64,000 bases of DNA from Actinomycetota bacterium (GCA_016185305.1 JACPNV010000090.1:34132-98131); one strand, 5' to 3'. Positions 1 through 10,433 are shown, counted from the first letter of the stretch. Made by a program: numbers and translations. The notes: generated from the letters alone by a model not told the origin.

Positions 1-859
1 CGATGCCCGTCTCGGTGCCGATGGCAACGGACAGCCCCCGGTCGAGCACGTCGCTGATCAAGGACACGACGACATATTGCTGCTCGAGGATGCGCAACAC
101 CTCACTGACCGTCGCCACGGCGTCGAAGGCGCCGGCAACCTGCGACGCTCCCCCGATGAACACCTGATCCGAGTCAGCCGACTGGCCGCCGAGCAAGGCC
201 CGCTTCGCCGCCTCGACCAGCCGGCCGGCGCTGCTGTCCGACGGCGCGGCGACCGCCGACGCTGCGCTCACGCTGAGCCCCAGCATCTGCCGGGTCAGCT
301 CTGTGGTCGCGACGGACAGGACCGCATCGTCGATCGGTGCTTCGAGCTCGAGGGTGTGCTTCTCGATGGCGCCGTTGGACAGCACCACCACCAGCAACAC
401 GATCCGCTCGGACAGCGACACGAACTGGACCGACCTCACGAGGGCCGCCTCGTGCGGCGGCCCGACCACCACCGCGGCGTAGCGCGTGAGGTCGGCAAGC
501 AAGTGGCTGGTGTCGTTCAGCAGCTCTTCCAGCTCGCCGTGCACGTTCGCGAAGAACGACCGGACGTGCTTGGAGTCGGCCGAGCCGAGCCGGGCCGGAC
601 CGACCAGGGAGTCGACGAAGAACCGGTAGCCCTTCTCCGTCGGCACCCGCCCGGCGCTGGTGTGGGGCTGCTGCAGGTAGCCCTCCTGCTCGAGCGCCGC
701 CATGTCGTTGCGGACCGTGGCCGACGAGACGTTCACCCCCGAAGCGCGTGCGACGTGCTGTGAGCCCACCGGCTGCGCAGTGTGGATGTATTGCTCCACC
801 ACAGCGCGAAGGATGCTGGCTTTTCGCTCGTCGAGAGTCATGGGATCGGCCACGGTCAT
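1..859 (-). CDS. hrcA: Heat-inducible transcription repressor HrcA (3' end off window)
   Basis: HrcA is the cytoplasmic repressor of chaperone genes and binds CIRCE operators. About 286 residues are visible from ATG at 859. The N-terminal winged helix is clear (ERKASILRAVVEQYI, then GSQHVAR and SSATVRNDMAALE), and the central GAF-like region contains RVPTEKGYRFFVD. The family is about 340 residues, so the last 50 or so lie beyond base 1. A second in-frame ATG at 841 is possible. A CIRCE-like palindrome lies 29 bp upstream, which predicts autoregulation. The gene belongs to the lepA-hrcA-dnaJ backbone; dnaJ would lie to the left. Confidence 0.95.
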   Translation of the reverse strand, partial: MTVADPMTLDERKASILRAVVEQYIHTAQPVGSQHVARASGVNVSSATVRNDMAALEQEGYLQQPHTSAGRVPTEKGYRFFVDSLVGPARLGSADSKHVRSFFANVHGELEELLNDTSHLLADLTRYAAVVVGPPHEAALVRSVQFVSLSERIVLLVVVLSNGAIEKHTLELEAPIDDAVLSVATTELTRQMLGLSVSAASAVAAPSDSSAGRLVEAAKRALLGGQSADSDQVFIGGASQVAGAFDAVATVSEVLRILEQQYVVVSLISDVLDRGLSVAIGTETGI

Positions 860-887
860 GTTCACAGCAGCACGGCGACCTGGCCGG

Positions 888-914
888 CTGTCACTCGATG
901 ATACCGAGTGCCAA
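888..914. promoter_or_regulatory. CIRCE-like HrcA operator
   Basis: The arms CTGTCACTC (888-896) and GAGTGCCAA (906-914) flank a spacer of exactly 9 bp. This matches the CIRCE layout, arms of 9 and spacer of 9, with 7 of 9 positions paired. On the minus strand the spacer contains TATCAT, a possible -10 of hrcA, so bound HrcA would cover the promoter. Confidence 0.85.
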
Positions 915-1010
915 TTGTCGTGAGCGATCTCCGGCTCGGCCCGGTTCCTCGGCACGGCTTCTCGGCACGGTTCTTGGGCCCGGTTCTCGCCACGCTACGC
1001 GCCGGGCCAC

Positions 1011-1032
1011 GGCTGCGCCTATCGGCGCAGCC
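1011..1032. repeat. Perfect 9-bp inverted repeat in divergent intergenic region
   Basis: GGCTGCGCC (1011-1019), loop TATC, GGCGCAGCC (1024-1032). It lies between hrcA and the secreted protein at 1103. No T-tract follows and no gene ends here, so a leader hairpin or an operator is more likely than a terminator. Confidence 0.5.
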
Positions 1033-1102
1033 TCTAACACTCTCCGAACAAGTCGCGGTCACAATGCGCGAGCCCCCGTTTCGACCTCGAGGAGTCTCGA
1101 CC

Positions 1103-1894
1103 ATGAAGAAGCTCGTCCTCAGCGCCGGGTTCGTCGCCGCGATGGCAGCCACGTCGCTGGCGGTAGCAACGCTCGCACCCATCGAGCTCGCCCTGGCAAA
1201 GGGCGCCACCAGCGCGCAGACCTCAGAGCGCTCCAAGAGCCCTCGCGACCAGGCCCTGGAGCAACTCGTCAACGACGGCACCATCTCCGAGGAGCAGCGG
1301 ACCAAGATCCTCGACAAGCTGAAGAAGTTCCGCAGCCGGGCCGGCCGCTTCATCGAGAGCTCGCGGAAGGAGGTCGCGGCCGTGCTCGGCATCACCCCCG
1401 ACCAGCTTCGCGAGGAGCGCCGAGGCGGCAAGTCGATCGCTGAGGTCGCGCAGAATCGCGGCATCGATCCTCAAAAGGTCATCGACGACCTCGTGGCGAA
1501 GGCATCGCAGCGGGTCGACGAAGCCGTGGCGGCCGGCGATCTCCCCGCCGACCGGGCCGCCAAGATCAAGAGCAAGCTGCCCGAGATCATCACCCGCATC
1601 GTCAACGGCAAGCCCGGCGCCCCGCTCGGCAAGAACCGCAACGGTGCCAACAACCGGCGACCGAAGGCCGGCGACGGGCCCAACGGCACGCCGCCGTCGA
1701 CCGACACGTCCACGACGACCGCACCGCCCGCCGCGCCACCGACGGCGCCACCCGAGGTGACGACCCCGCGGTCTCCGGGCACGACCGGCCCGACGGCTCC
1801 GTCGTCTCCAGCGCCAGATGCAGCAAGCGACGGCAACCCGTCGACCGCAACGCCTGGCACCGGCAACCCGAGCGCACCGAACGACGGCGGCTGA
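1103..1894 (+). CDS. Secreted protein with helical repeats and Pro/Thr-rich tail
   Basis: This is a 263-residue protein from ATG 1103, preceded by GAGGAG. A longer upstream reading of the frame looks non-coding, so this start is preferred. Residues 1-33 form a signal peptide (MKKLVLSAGFVAAM... ending ALAKG). Residues about 45-165 are charged helices. Two similar segments, LVNDGTISEEQRTKILDKL and AVAAGDLPADRAAKIKSKL, flank LGITPDQLREERRGGKSIAEVA, a motif seen in secreted actinobacterial and firmicute proteins of unknown role. The tail from about 180 is a Pro/Thr/Gly-rich low-complexity stretch, probably wall-spanning. The function is not known. Confidence 0.8.
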   Translation: MKKLVLSAGFVAAMAATSLAVATLAPIELALAKGATSAQTSERSKSPRDQALEQLVNDGTISEEQRTKILDKLKKFRSRAGRFIESSRKEVAAVLGITPDQLREERRGGKSIAEVAQNRGIDPQKVIDDLVAKASQRVDEAVAAGDLPADRAAKIKSKLPEIITRIVNGKPGAPLGKNRNGANNRRPKAGDGPNGTPPSTDTSTTTAPPAAPPTAPPEVTTPRSPGTTGPTAPSSPAPDAASDGNPSTATPGTGNPSAPNDGG

Positions 1895-1941
1895 CCCTCT
1901 CGTCGACGAACGGGGCGAGCAGAAAGTGGCATGATGCCGCG

Positions 1942-2889
1942 GTGAGAACCCTCGTCACCGGCGCGGCAGGCTTCATCGGCTCGCACCTCTGTGAGCGGCT
2001 GCTCGCGGACGGGCACACGGTCCGCGCCATCGACAGCTTCACCGACTACTACCCGCCCGAGAGCAAGCGACGCAACATCGCCGAGTTCGCTGGCTCACCG
2101 GCATTCGAGCTTCTGACGCTCGATCTCAGCACCGACAAGATCGACCAGGCGCTCGCTGGTGTTGACGTGGTGTTCCACCTCGCGGGCCAGCCGGGCGTTC
2201 GCCTCTCGTGGGCGGACGGGTTCCGCAGCTACGCCGAGCGCAACATCCTCGCCACGCAACGGCTCCTCGAAGCCACTCGGCGGCACGCCCTGCGGCGGCT
2301 GGTCTTCTCCTCGAGCTCGTCGGTGTACGGCAACCTCGTCAGCTACCCCACACCAGAGACCGATCTCCCCCGTCCCTACAGCCCCTACGGGGTGACGAAG
2401 CTGGCGGCCGAGCACCTGTGCTCGGCCTACGCGGAGAACTTCGCCATCCCCGCTGTCTCCCTTCGCTACTTCACCGTGTACGGGCCACGCCAGCGCCCCG
2501 ACATGGCGTTTCACCGGCTCATCGAAGCCGGCCTCGGCGGCCCGGCGTTCCCCGCGTACGGCGATGGCTCGGCGATACGAAGCTTCACGTTCGTCGATGA
2601 CGTCGTGGAGGCCAACATGGCGGCAGCCAGCGCCGAGCTCGCCCCCGGCGAGGTGTTCAACATCAGCGGCGGCAGTTCGGTGGCGATGAGCGAGGCCTAC
2701 GAGATCGTCTCGTCGCTCACCGGATCACCGACGAAGGTCGACGTGTTCCCGCCCAAATCCGGCGACGTGCAGCGAACCGGAGGTGCCGTCGACAAGGCCG
2801 AGCGACTGCTCGGCTGGGTCCCGAAGACCGACATCCGGACCGGTCTGGCTGCCCAGGTGGCGTGGCACCGCGACATCCGCGGGGTTTGA
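1942..2889 (+). CDS. NAD-dependent nucleotide-sugar epimerase/dehydratase
   Basis: This is an extended short-chain dehydrogenase of 315 residues and of the UDP-glucose or UDP-glucuronate 4-epimerase type, acting on a nucleotide sugar in the cytoplasm, probably for cell-surface glycans. The NAD-binding TGAAGFIGSH is at residues 6-15, the Ser run at 123-127, the catalytic Y149-x3-K153 (YGVTK), and the substrate-loop motif RYFTVYGPRQRP near 174. It starts at GTG 1942. CATGAT ends 6 nt before it, so the mRNA may be leaderless. It converges on lepA, with a terminator hairpin between them. The sugar substrate cannot be read from sequence. Confidence 0.88.
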   Translation: MRTLVTGAAGFIGSHLCERLLADGHTVRAIDSFTDYYPPESKRRNIAEFAGSPAFELLTLDLSTDKIDQALAGVDVVFHLAGQPGVRLSWADGFRSYAERNILATQRLLEATRRHALRRLVFSSSSSVYGNLVSYPTPETDLPRPYSPYGVTKLAAEHLCSAYAENFAIPAVSLRYFTVYGPRQRPDMAFHRLIEAGLGGPAFPAYGDGSAIRSFTFVDDVVEANMAAASAELAPGEVFNISGGSSVAMSEAYEIVSSLTGSPTKVDVFPPKSGDVQRTGGAVDKAERLLGWVPKTDIRTGLAAQVAWHRDIRGV

Positions 2890-2918
2890 GGACCGGCCGG
2901 CGCACTGCTTGACAGATC

Positions 2919-2946
2919 CTGGTCGCAAACCTCGGCGTGCGACCAG
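2919..2946. terminator. Bidirectional terminator-like hairpin
   Basis: CTGGTCGCA (2919-2927) and TGCGACCAG (2938-2946) form a perfect 9-bp stem with a 10-nt loop. It sits between the convergent ends of the epimerase and lepA. There is no U-tract, as is usual in high-GC actinobacteria. Confidence 0.6.
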
Positions 2947-2951
2947 CACGG

Positions 2952-4736
<1,785 letters not shown>

Positions 4737-4891
4737 GGTGGTCGCTTCGGGTGCAGGATGTGGACGTGCAAGATGTAGACGTGCCACCGTAGACCGGCAC
4801 AACCCGAACCCGGCAAGGGCCGCGCACCCGCCGGCCCCGACATCACCGGTAACCTTCCTGCGCCGGCAACAAGGCGAGTGAGAAGAGACCC

Positions 4892-5224
4892 GTGCCTCAA
4901 CCATCTGGACCTTCGTCTGCATCAGCTTCCACGTCGTCGCGCTCCACCACCCGACTGAAGAGCCTCGCCCTCGTCATCACGGTGGCGCTGATGCTCGTCG
5001 CTGGGGCCTGCGGCGCAGTGAACAACGACTCGACGGGCACCACCGTGCCGGGCCGGCTCTCGGCTCCCGGCTCGACCGGAACCCGGCCCCTCTTCAATCC
5101 TGGAAACCCGTGCGGGCAGTTCGGTTGCTCCACCACGACCGAGAGCCCGTTCCCCGAAGCAAGCACATCGACCACCACGACGACCACGCAGCCGAAACCG
5201 AAGTCGACGACCACCACGAAGTGA
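4892..5224 (+). CDS. Small Thr-rich lipoprotein
   Basis: This is a 110-residue protein from GTG 4892. An N-terminal hydrophilic stretch is followed by the hydrophobic [15 protein letters not shown] and Cys40, a probable lipobox (VAGAC). The mature part is short and Ser/Thr/Pro-rich and ends in a KPKSTTTTK tail. Cys pairs around GNPCGQFGC could form a disulfide. It overlaps nothing but starts only 155 bp upstream of the lepA start, on the opposite strand. No family is recognised; it looks like a surface-anchored, perhaps glycosylated, protein. Confidence 0.6.
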   Translation: MPQPSGPSSASASTSSRSTTRLKSLALVITVALMLVAGACGAVNNDSTGTTVPGRLSAPGSTGTRPLFNPGNPCGQFGCSTTTESPFPEASTSTTTTTTQPKPKSTTTTK

Positions 5225-5271
5225 GCTGACGAGCGACCGGCGAGGGTGGTCCACGAGGTGGCCCGCTGTCT

Positions 5272-5299
5272 TTGCTCTGAGGCGCTCGGTCGCTATGCT
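5272..5299 (+). promoter_or_regulatory. Putative rpsT promoter
   Basis: TTGCTC (5272-5277), a 16-bp spacer and TATGCT (5294-5299) fit a housekeeping promoter. Predicted transcription starts near 5306, leaving a leader of about 49 nt before the rpsT GTG. Confidence 0.5.
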
Positions 5300-5354
5300 G
5301 GCTCGTCCGATCATGACCGGCATTGCCTGGTCCCAACCGACAGGTACCGAGCCC

Positions 5355-5621
5355 GTGGCGAACATCAAGAGCCAGATCAAGCGCAACCGCCAGAACGAGG
5401 CTCGGCGCGTGCGCAACAAGTCGGTCCGGTCCGAGCTCAAGACCCGCACCAAGCACGCCGTCGACGAGGCCGCCGAAGGCGGAGACGCGGCGCAAGCCCT
5501 GCGGCTGGCCGTCAAGCGCATCGATTCGGCGGCGGCCAAGGGCGTCATCCACAAGAACCAGGCCGCCCGGCGCAAGTCCCGCCTGATGAAGCGGGTGGCC
5601 GAGCTCGAAGCTGAGAGCTGA
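5355..5621 (+). CDS. rpsT: 30S ribosomal protein S20
   Basis: S20 binds 16S rRNA early in 30S assembly. The 88-residue protein starts at GTG 5355 with [15 protein letters not shown] and shows the family features [28 protein letters not shown] and the basic helical bundle. The open frame continues upstream, but S20 proteins start at this point. The ribosome-binding site is weak and the start codon is non-ATG; in E. coli a poor S20 start is linked to autoregulation, and the same is inferred here only by analogy. holA, on the opposite strand, is the normal neighbour. Confidence 0.96.
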   Translation: MANIKSQIKRNRQNEARRVRNKSVRSELKTRTKHAVDEAAEGGDAAQALRLAVKRIDSAAAKGVIHKNQAARRKSRLMKRVAELEAES

Positions 5622-5672
5622 GCCGGATCACGCACCAGTCGCGCGAACCTTGACGGGATCAGCCCACTCACC

Positions 5673-6704
5673 TCACCGACGGCTGCGGCTCGCCAGGCGC
5701 GCGACCAGCACCTCCATCACCAGATCGTTCGGCAGCGCGGTTGCGCCCCTGAGGTCGAGATCTGCTTTCGCCAGGAGCCGAAAGAGCTCGCGGAGGCGGC
5801 CTGGGCCCAACGTGCGCGATTGCGCGAGGGCCTTGCGTGCAGGAAACGTCGACCCCCGCAAGCCCAGCACCTCGGCCGCAGACCGCTCGTCGTCGGCACC
5901 CGAGCCGTCGAGCGCGACCATCCGGAGGAAGTGGTTGGTGAGGCTGGCCATGATCTGCAGGGGATGCATGCCTGAACCCATCATCCGATGCAGCTTGTTG
6001 AGGGCGGTGGGCGCATCACCCCGGTCGATCGCGTCGGTGAGGTCCCACGGCTTCACCGATCCTTCATCGCCGATGTACGGCCCGATCTCGGCAACGCCGA
6101 GGCGGGCTCCAGCACCGAACACCGACTCCAGCACGGGCAGCAACCCGACGATCCGCGACGCATCCTCACCGATCTGCTCGGCCACGAGCTTTCGCGCCGG
6201 ACCGTCGAGCACGACGGGCGCACCCTTCAGCTGCGCGTCGAGCCACGTCGAGTAGGCCTTGCCTGTTCCCGCTGCCGTATCGATCACGACTCCGTTGGCC
6301 GCCCTGATGGCGTCGACGAGCTTCTTCGGCGGCGCGCCCGACCGCACGCTCGGCGAGGGATGCGGCTCCCACCCGAGCACCAACGAGGTCGTGGGGAGGG
6401 GCTCGGCAAGGTACTGCACGAGCCCGGCAACATCGGCGGCCTTCGTGAACGCACCGAGCTGGCGCCCCACGACAACCCGGCGATCGGTGAGGAACGGCGG
6501 CGTCCCCGCCGCGTCGACCAGCGCGCCGAGGTTGCGGTCGCCCTCAGCGTCGTAGGACCCGGCATCGAGCTCTTCGAGCATCAGACCGCGGTCGCCCGCT
6601 CCGACCAACTCCTCGACCACGGCATGGATCGCGTCGGCGATGAGGATGGGATCGTCGCCCTTGATCAGATGGACGGGCGCCCTCCGGTCGACCACGTGGC
6701 TCAC
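5673..6704 (-). CDS. holA: DNA polymerase III delta subunit
   Basis: HolA opens the sliding clamp within the clamp-loader complex. The 343-residue protein begins at GTG 6704 with VSHVVDRRAPVHLIKGDDPILI, a typical HolA N-terminus. The central ATPase-like fold and the C-terminal helical collar (FPARKALAQSRTLGPGRLRELFRLLAKADLDLRG) are present. Its GTGA start overlaps the stop of folP by 4 nt, so the two are probably translationally coupled, an uncommon pairing. A longer upstream frame is folP read out of phase. Confidence 0.92.
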   Translation of the reverse strand: MSHVVDRRAPVHLIKGDDPILIADAIHAVVEELVGAGDRGLMLEELDAGSYDAEGDRNLGALVDAAGTPPFLTDRRVVVGRQLGAFTKAADVAGLVQYLAEPLPTTSLVLGWEPHPSPSVRSGAPPKKLVDAIRAANGVVIDTAAGTGKAYSTWLDAQLKGAPVVLDGPARKLVAEQIGEDASRIVGLLPVLESVFGAGARLGVAEIGPYIGDEGSVKPWDLTDAIDRGDAPTALNKLHRMMGSGMHPLQIMASLTNHFLRMVALDGSGADDERSAAEVLGLRGSTFPARKALAQSRTLGPGRLRELFRLLAKADLDLRGATALPNDLVMEVLVARLASRSRR

Positions 6705-7606
6705 GGCGCCTCCAATATGGCAGCCATCATGGCTGCGACGCGGCGCGTGGCGCGGACGTCGTGGGCGCGCAACACGCGGCACCCGAGCGCGATCCCGAGC
6801 GAGTGCGCGGCGATCGTTCCGCTCCCGGCGTGGTGCACGTCGACGCCGAGCAGCTTCCACAAGAACCGCTTGTTGGACGCCGACAGCAACACGCTGTAGC
6901 CGAGCGAAGCCAAGCGGTCCGAGGCGCGCAACAGCTCGAGCGACTGGGCTTCGGTCTTGCCGAGGTCGAGACCGGCGTCGACCATGATGCGTGACGCGGG
7001 TATCCCGGCGGTCTCGGCCTTGCGCCCGCGATCGGCGAGGAACGCGCACACGTCGCCGACGAGGTCGCCGTAGTGCGGTTCAGGGTCAGGGACGCGCGGG
7101 GCCAACCGGATGTGGGTGGCGACCACCGACGCACCGGCCGCCGCGCACACGTCGAGATAGCGCTCGTCGGCAAAGCCGCTGATGTCGTTGCCGATGACGG
7201 CGCCCGCGGCGAAGCACGCCTCGGCCACCGACGCTCGCCAGGTATCGATCGAGAGCGGAACGTCGAAGCGCGCATGCAGCGCTTCGATCGCCGGTACCAC
7301 GCGATCGAGCTCGTCCTCTTCGCTCACGAACTCACCGGGGCCGGCCTTCACCCCACCCACGTCGAGGATGTCGGCGCCATCCGCGACAAGCTGGGCAGCC
7401 TTGGCCAAGAACGCATCGAAGTCCCAGTAGGAGCCTCGGTCGAAGAACGAGTCCGGTGTGCGGTTGAGGATGCCCATGACCACCGCCCGGTTTCGTGTGT
7501 CGAACGTCCGCACGCCGAGCTGGAGCTCGGTGGGGGCGGGCAAGTCGAGCAGGGGCTGCACCCGGCGAACGCTACCCCGCGGTCCGCACCTGGGGCGCGA
7601 GGACAC
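6701..7606 (-). CDS. folP: Dihydropteroate synthase
   Basis: FolP condenses p-aminobenzoate with dihydropterin pyrophosphate in folate synthesis. Family motifs run in order: VVMGILNRTPDSFFD, GADILDVGG, LSIDTWRASVAEA, GNDISG, VDAGLDLGKT, SNKRFLW and RAHDVRATR. The length is 301 residues from GTG 7606, where GGAAAG lies just upstream; GTG 7561 is an alternative. TH-IR replaces the usual TH-M or MH loop, so it may belong to a divergent DHPS-like subgroup. It is coupled to holA and divergent from the pseudokinase across an AT-rich stretch. Confidence 0.85.
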   Translation of the reverse strand: MSSRPRCGPRGSVRRVQPLLDLPAPTELQLGVRTFDTRNRAVVMGILNRTPDSFFDRGSYWDFDAFLAKAAQLVADGADILDVGGVKAGPGEFVSEEDELDRVVPAIEALHARFDVPLSIDTWRASVAEACFAAGAVIGNDISGFADERYLDVCAAAGASVVATHIRLAPRVPDPEPHYGDLVGDVCAFLADRGRKAETAGIPASRIMVDAGLDLGKTEAQSLELLRASDRLASLGYSVLLSASNKRFLWKLLGVDVHHAGSGTIAAHSLGIALGCRVLRAHDVRATRRVAAMMAAILEAP

Positions 7607-7681
7607 GGCTTTCCATATTTTTTGGCATTTTCGTTATGTTTCATGTTGCTTCGATCGCGGGATTCACCTACGTTCCGGGCC
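7607..7681 (+). promoter_or_regulatory. AT-rich divergent promoter region; leaderless promoter for the pseudokinase
   Basis: The 75 bp between folP and the pseudokinase are strikingly AT-rich in a GC-rich genome. On the plus strand TTGCTT (7646-7651), a 17-bp spacer and TACGTT (7669-7674) end 7 nt before ATG 7682, so transcription should begin at or next to the start codon. The T-runs near 7617-7636 may serve the folP promoter on the other strand. Confidence 0.5.
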
Positions 7682-9346
7682 ATGGATCTGCCGAGCGGCA
7701 TTCGGATCGAACGAGCGCCTGACGGTTCGATGATCGCGACCAAGCGGGCGACCGGCGAGGCGGCCGTCGAGCGCCTCCACCGCGAGGCGCGGATGCTGAC
7801 GCTGGCCCAGCATCCGGGGGTCGTCGAGTTGCTGTCGTTCCGCGACCTGACACCCGGCGGCGACCACGGCGGCAGCGACCACGACGACTACGAGACACCC
7901 CGAGCCGAGCTGCGGCTCGCGCACGCCGGCACCCACTCGCTCGCGACACTCGCGCTGCGCAACGTCGCGCACGCGAGCGCTCTGGTCGCGGCCGCAGCCG
8001 AGACCGTCGCCGACCTGCACTCCATCGGGATCGTCCACCGGCGACTCGAGCCGTCGCACATCCTCATCGACCACGACGGCCGGCCCATCCTCGCCGGGTT
8101 CGCCGAGGCCGCGCTGGTGGGCGACCCGGTCGACCCGGCGTCCGGCGACGCCGGCACCGTGCGGCCCGCGGATGACCTCCCCGCGCTCGGGCGGCTCCTT
8201 GCCCGTCTCGTCGGCTCCGGCACCGAGCCCGATCCGATACCCGAACGCCGCTCCGGCCGCCGACCCAAGAGCCGTGCCTACGCGGCCCGAGCGCTGCTCA
8301 ACTTGGCCGACCAGGCCACCGCCGACGATCCCAGCCTCCGGCCGTCGGCTCGGTCGCTGGCGACGGCGATCCGGGCGGTCGAGCCGACCGCGACGTTCAT
8401 CCCGCCGGCGGCGCTGCCGGTGGGGCCCTCGCGGATCAGCGCCTCCCGCGTGGCCGCGCCACGCGCCGCGACCCAGGTCGACGGCGGCGGCCGCGGTGGC
8501 GGTGCCGAGGCCGCCGAGCGCCTCCCGCAGCGCCCAACCGGCCCCGCGCCGCCCAAGCCCGCGCGGCGAGGGGAAGAGGCGGCACTGCTCTCTGCCCGTG
8601 TCTCGACCACGGTCGGCCCGCCATCCCCCGAGCCCGAGCCACCCGCGGCACCACGAACCGAGCTCGCACCAAGACCGAGGCCTTCGGCCCGGCGGCCCGC
8701 CAAGTCGGCCGGACCGAAGCGGGGCTGGCCGGCCGCGGCGGCCCTGGTCGGTGTGGCCGCCATCACCTTCGGCGTGTTGACGAGTTGGCGGGGCGAGCGA
8801 CCCAACCTGGCCGAGGCGAGCCCGCCCGAAACAGCAGCCGCGAGCTCGCTGCGTGCTCCGATGGCGACGACATACGAGCCGCCGACCGACAGGCCAGCGA
8901 CCAGCGAGCCACCCGCACCGAACGCCACCGCTCCTCCCCCGACCACGAGCATGGCCGGCTGCACGTCGACCGCTCCGCCGACCGATCCCGCGACCGCGGC
9001 GGGGGCCTGCGCTCGTTCTGTGCCCTTGGCCGATGGGATCTTGCGCGCCGCCGAACGCCGCTACCAGGTCGGCGAGCCCGGCGACGAGGTCCTGGTCGGC
9101 GACTGGCGGTGCGACGGCACGCCGGTCCCGGTGCTCATCCGCCCGCGCACCGGCACCGTGTTCTTGTTCAACGCGTGGGCTTCCCCGGGCGTGGACGTCG
9201 AGGCGGTCGCCGTGGCGACGGTCGAGCCTGGCGCCCACCTCGAGACCGGCCCGGGCGCGCGACCCGCGGGTTGCCTCCAAGTTCTGGCCCGAACGACCGC
9301 CGGCACCATCGATGCGGTGCCCATCCCCAACGAGGCCGGCTCATGA
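7682..9346 (+). CDS. Membrane-anchored pseudokinase with extracytoplasmic domain
   Basis: This 554-residue protein has a protein-kinase-like fold at 1-230 without catalytic residues. The ATP lysine (IATK) and helix-C Glu (REARML) are present. HRD is HRR (119-121), the catalytic-loop Lys and Asn are Glu and His (RLEPSHILID), and DFG is GFA (139-141). A Pro/Arg-rich linker leads to one transmembrane helix at about 349-368. Outside, a Pro/Thr linker precedes a 440-554 domain with VGDWRCDGTPVPVLIRPRTG, resembling FG-GAP-like beta repeats. It is therefore likely a signalling scaffold rather than an enzyme. It overlaps the LysM gene by ATGA, so the two probably act together at the envelope. Confidence 0.82.
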   Translation: MDLPSGIRIERAPDGSMIATKRATGEAAVERLHREARMLTLAQHPGVVELLSFRDLTPGGDHGGSDHDDYETPRAELRLAHAGTHSLATLALRNVAHASALVAAAAETVADLHSIGIVHRRLEPSHILIDHDGRPILAGFAEAALVGDPVDPASGDAGTVRPADDLPALGRLLARLVGSGTEPDPIPERRSGRRPKSRAYAARALLNLADQATADDPSLRPSARSLATAIRAVEPTATFIPPAALPVGPSRISASRVAAPRAATQVDGGGRGGGAEAAERLPQRPTGPAPPKPARRGEEAALLSARVSTTVGPPSPEPEPPAAPRTELAPRPRPSARRPAKSAGPKRGWPAAAALVGVAAITFGVLTSWRGERPNLAEASPPETAAASSLRAPMATTYEPPTDRPATSEPPAPNATAPPPTTSMAGCTSTAPPTDPATAAGACARSVPLADGILRAAERRYQVGEPGDEVLVGDWRCDGTPVPVLIRPRTGTVFLFNAWASPGVDVEAVAVATVEPGAHLETGPGARPAGCLQVLARTTAGTIDAVPIPNEAGS

Positions 9347-10407
9347 ACCTCTACCCGCCCACCAACCGGTTGCACGCGCTGAAGTTGCCGGCGTTCGTGG
9401 CCTCCTTGGTCGTCGCTCTGGTCGGGTTGCAGGTCGCCGCCGGTGCCTTGCCGCCGGTGCCCGGCGGGCGCGACCTGTGGTCGTTCGTGCAGCACACCGA
9501 CCCGATCGTGGTCACCTTCTCGGCGCTTCGCCTGCTCGCGCTCGTCCTGTGCTGGTACCTCCTGGCCAGCTCGCTCCTCGGCGTGCTCGCCAGGTTGACC
9601 CGGATCACGCTCCTCGTCCGGGCCGTGGACGTCGTGACGTTGCCGAGCGTCCGCCGGCTCCTCCGCGGTGTCGCCGGCATGTCCCTGGCGACATCGCTGG
9701 CCGCCGGCGGCGTCGGAACGGGCGCGGTCATCGTCGCCGCGCGACCCACGCCGGCGATCGCGGCCCCCGCACTGGTGTTCCAAGCCGCGGCCGGCAGCCC
9801 CAACATGCGCGTCATCGACGAACCACCCGCGACACCTCCCGTGACCATGCGGGTCATCGACGAACCACCCGCGACGCCGCCGGTCACGATGCGGGTCATC
9901 GAAGAGCCGGGAGCACCGCCGGGCGACGCCGGCTCGATGCCGCCGACCGATCGACCGACCATGCGCGTGCTCGACGAACCGGTGGCGGCGCCGACGATCG
10001 ACGCGCCCTCGCCGACCACGACCACGACCACGCCCGCGACCACAGGCCTGGTCCCGCCCACCACGGCGATGCCGCCTTCCACGTCGGTCCCGTCCTTGCC
10101 GAGCCCTACGGTGACCGCGGCAGAGCCAGCCCCGCTGCCGGCGCCCGCGACAGATGCACCCACGACCAGTCCTGCCCCGCCCCCAACTCCCACGCCGCCA
10201 CCAGCGACGTGGACGATCACACCCGGTGACCACCTCTGGCACGTTGCCGAGACGGCGCTGCACAGGGCATGGGGTCGAACGCCTTCCGACGCGGAGACGG
10301 CGTCCTACCTGCAGCGGCTCGTCGCCGAGAACCGCAGCGTCTTCGCCGTGCCCGGCAACGCCGATCTCGTCTTCGCGGGCCAGGTCTTCACCCTCCCCGC
10401 CCCCTGA
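9343..10407 (+). CDS. Multi-pass membrane protein with C-terminal LysM-like domain
   Basis: This 354-residue protein starts at ATG 9343 inside the stop of the pseudokinase gene. Residues about 17-140 hold three hydrophobic segments. A long Pro/Thr linker with a 14-residue repeat beginning MRVIDEPPATP follows. The C-terminus (from about 288) begins TWTITPGDHLWHVAE and ends VFAGQVFTLPAP, a LysM-like peptidoglycan-binding fold with an insert. It probably senses or tethers the cell wall, with the pseudokinase as its coupled partner. A longer upstream frame is out-of-phase pseudokinase sequence. Confidence 0.78.
   Translation: MNLYPPTNRLHALKLPAFVASLVVALVGLQVAAGALPPVPGGRDLWSFVQHTDPIVVTFSALRLLALVLCWYLLASSLLGVLARLTRITLLVRAVDVVTLPSVRRLLRGVAGMSLATSLAAGGVGTGAVIVAARPTPAIAAPALVFQAAAGSPNMRVIDEPPATPPVTMRVIDEPPATPPVTMRVIEEPGAPPGDAGSMPPTDRPTMRVLDEPVAAPTIDAPSPTTTTTTPATTGLVPPTTAMPPSTSVPSLPSPTVTAAEPAPLPAPATDAPTTSPAPPPTPTPPPATWTITPGDHLWHVAETALHRAWGRTPSDAETASYLQRLVAENRSVFAVPGNADLVFAGQVFTLPAP
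9805..9915 (+). repeat. 42-bp tandem repeat in the LysM-protein linker
   Basis: ATG-containing units begin at 9805, 9847 and 9889 (period 42 bp, 14 codons, MRVIDEPPATPPVT), the third only partial. A related unit, MRVLDEPVA, starts at 9961. The repeats lengthen the extracellular linker and are prone to copy-number change. Confidence 0.85.
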
Positions 10408-10433
10408 GACCCGTCCCCGAACCCTGGGTCCGC

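Noticed and set aside
4737..4922. Extended LepA start at 4922
   Set aside because: The extra 62 residues do not resemble LepA and overlap the opposite lipoprotein start; TTG 4736 gives the family N-terminus.
7073..7681. Longer N-terminus of the pseudokinase frame
   Set aside because: It crosses folP on the other strand and lacks kinase character; the promoter places the start at 7682.
9805..9915. Direct repeats as a CRISPR array
   Set aside because: The units are contiguous, without spacers, and keep the reading frame of the LysM protein.
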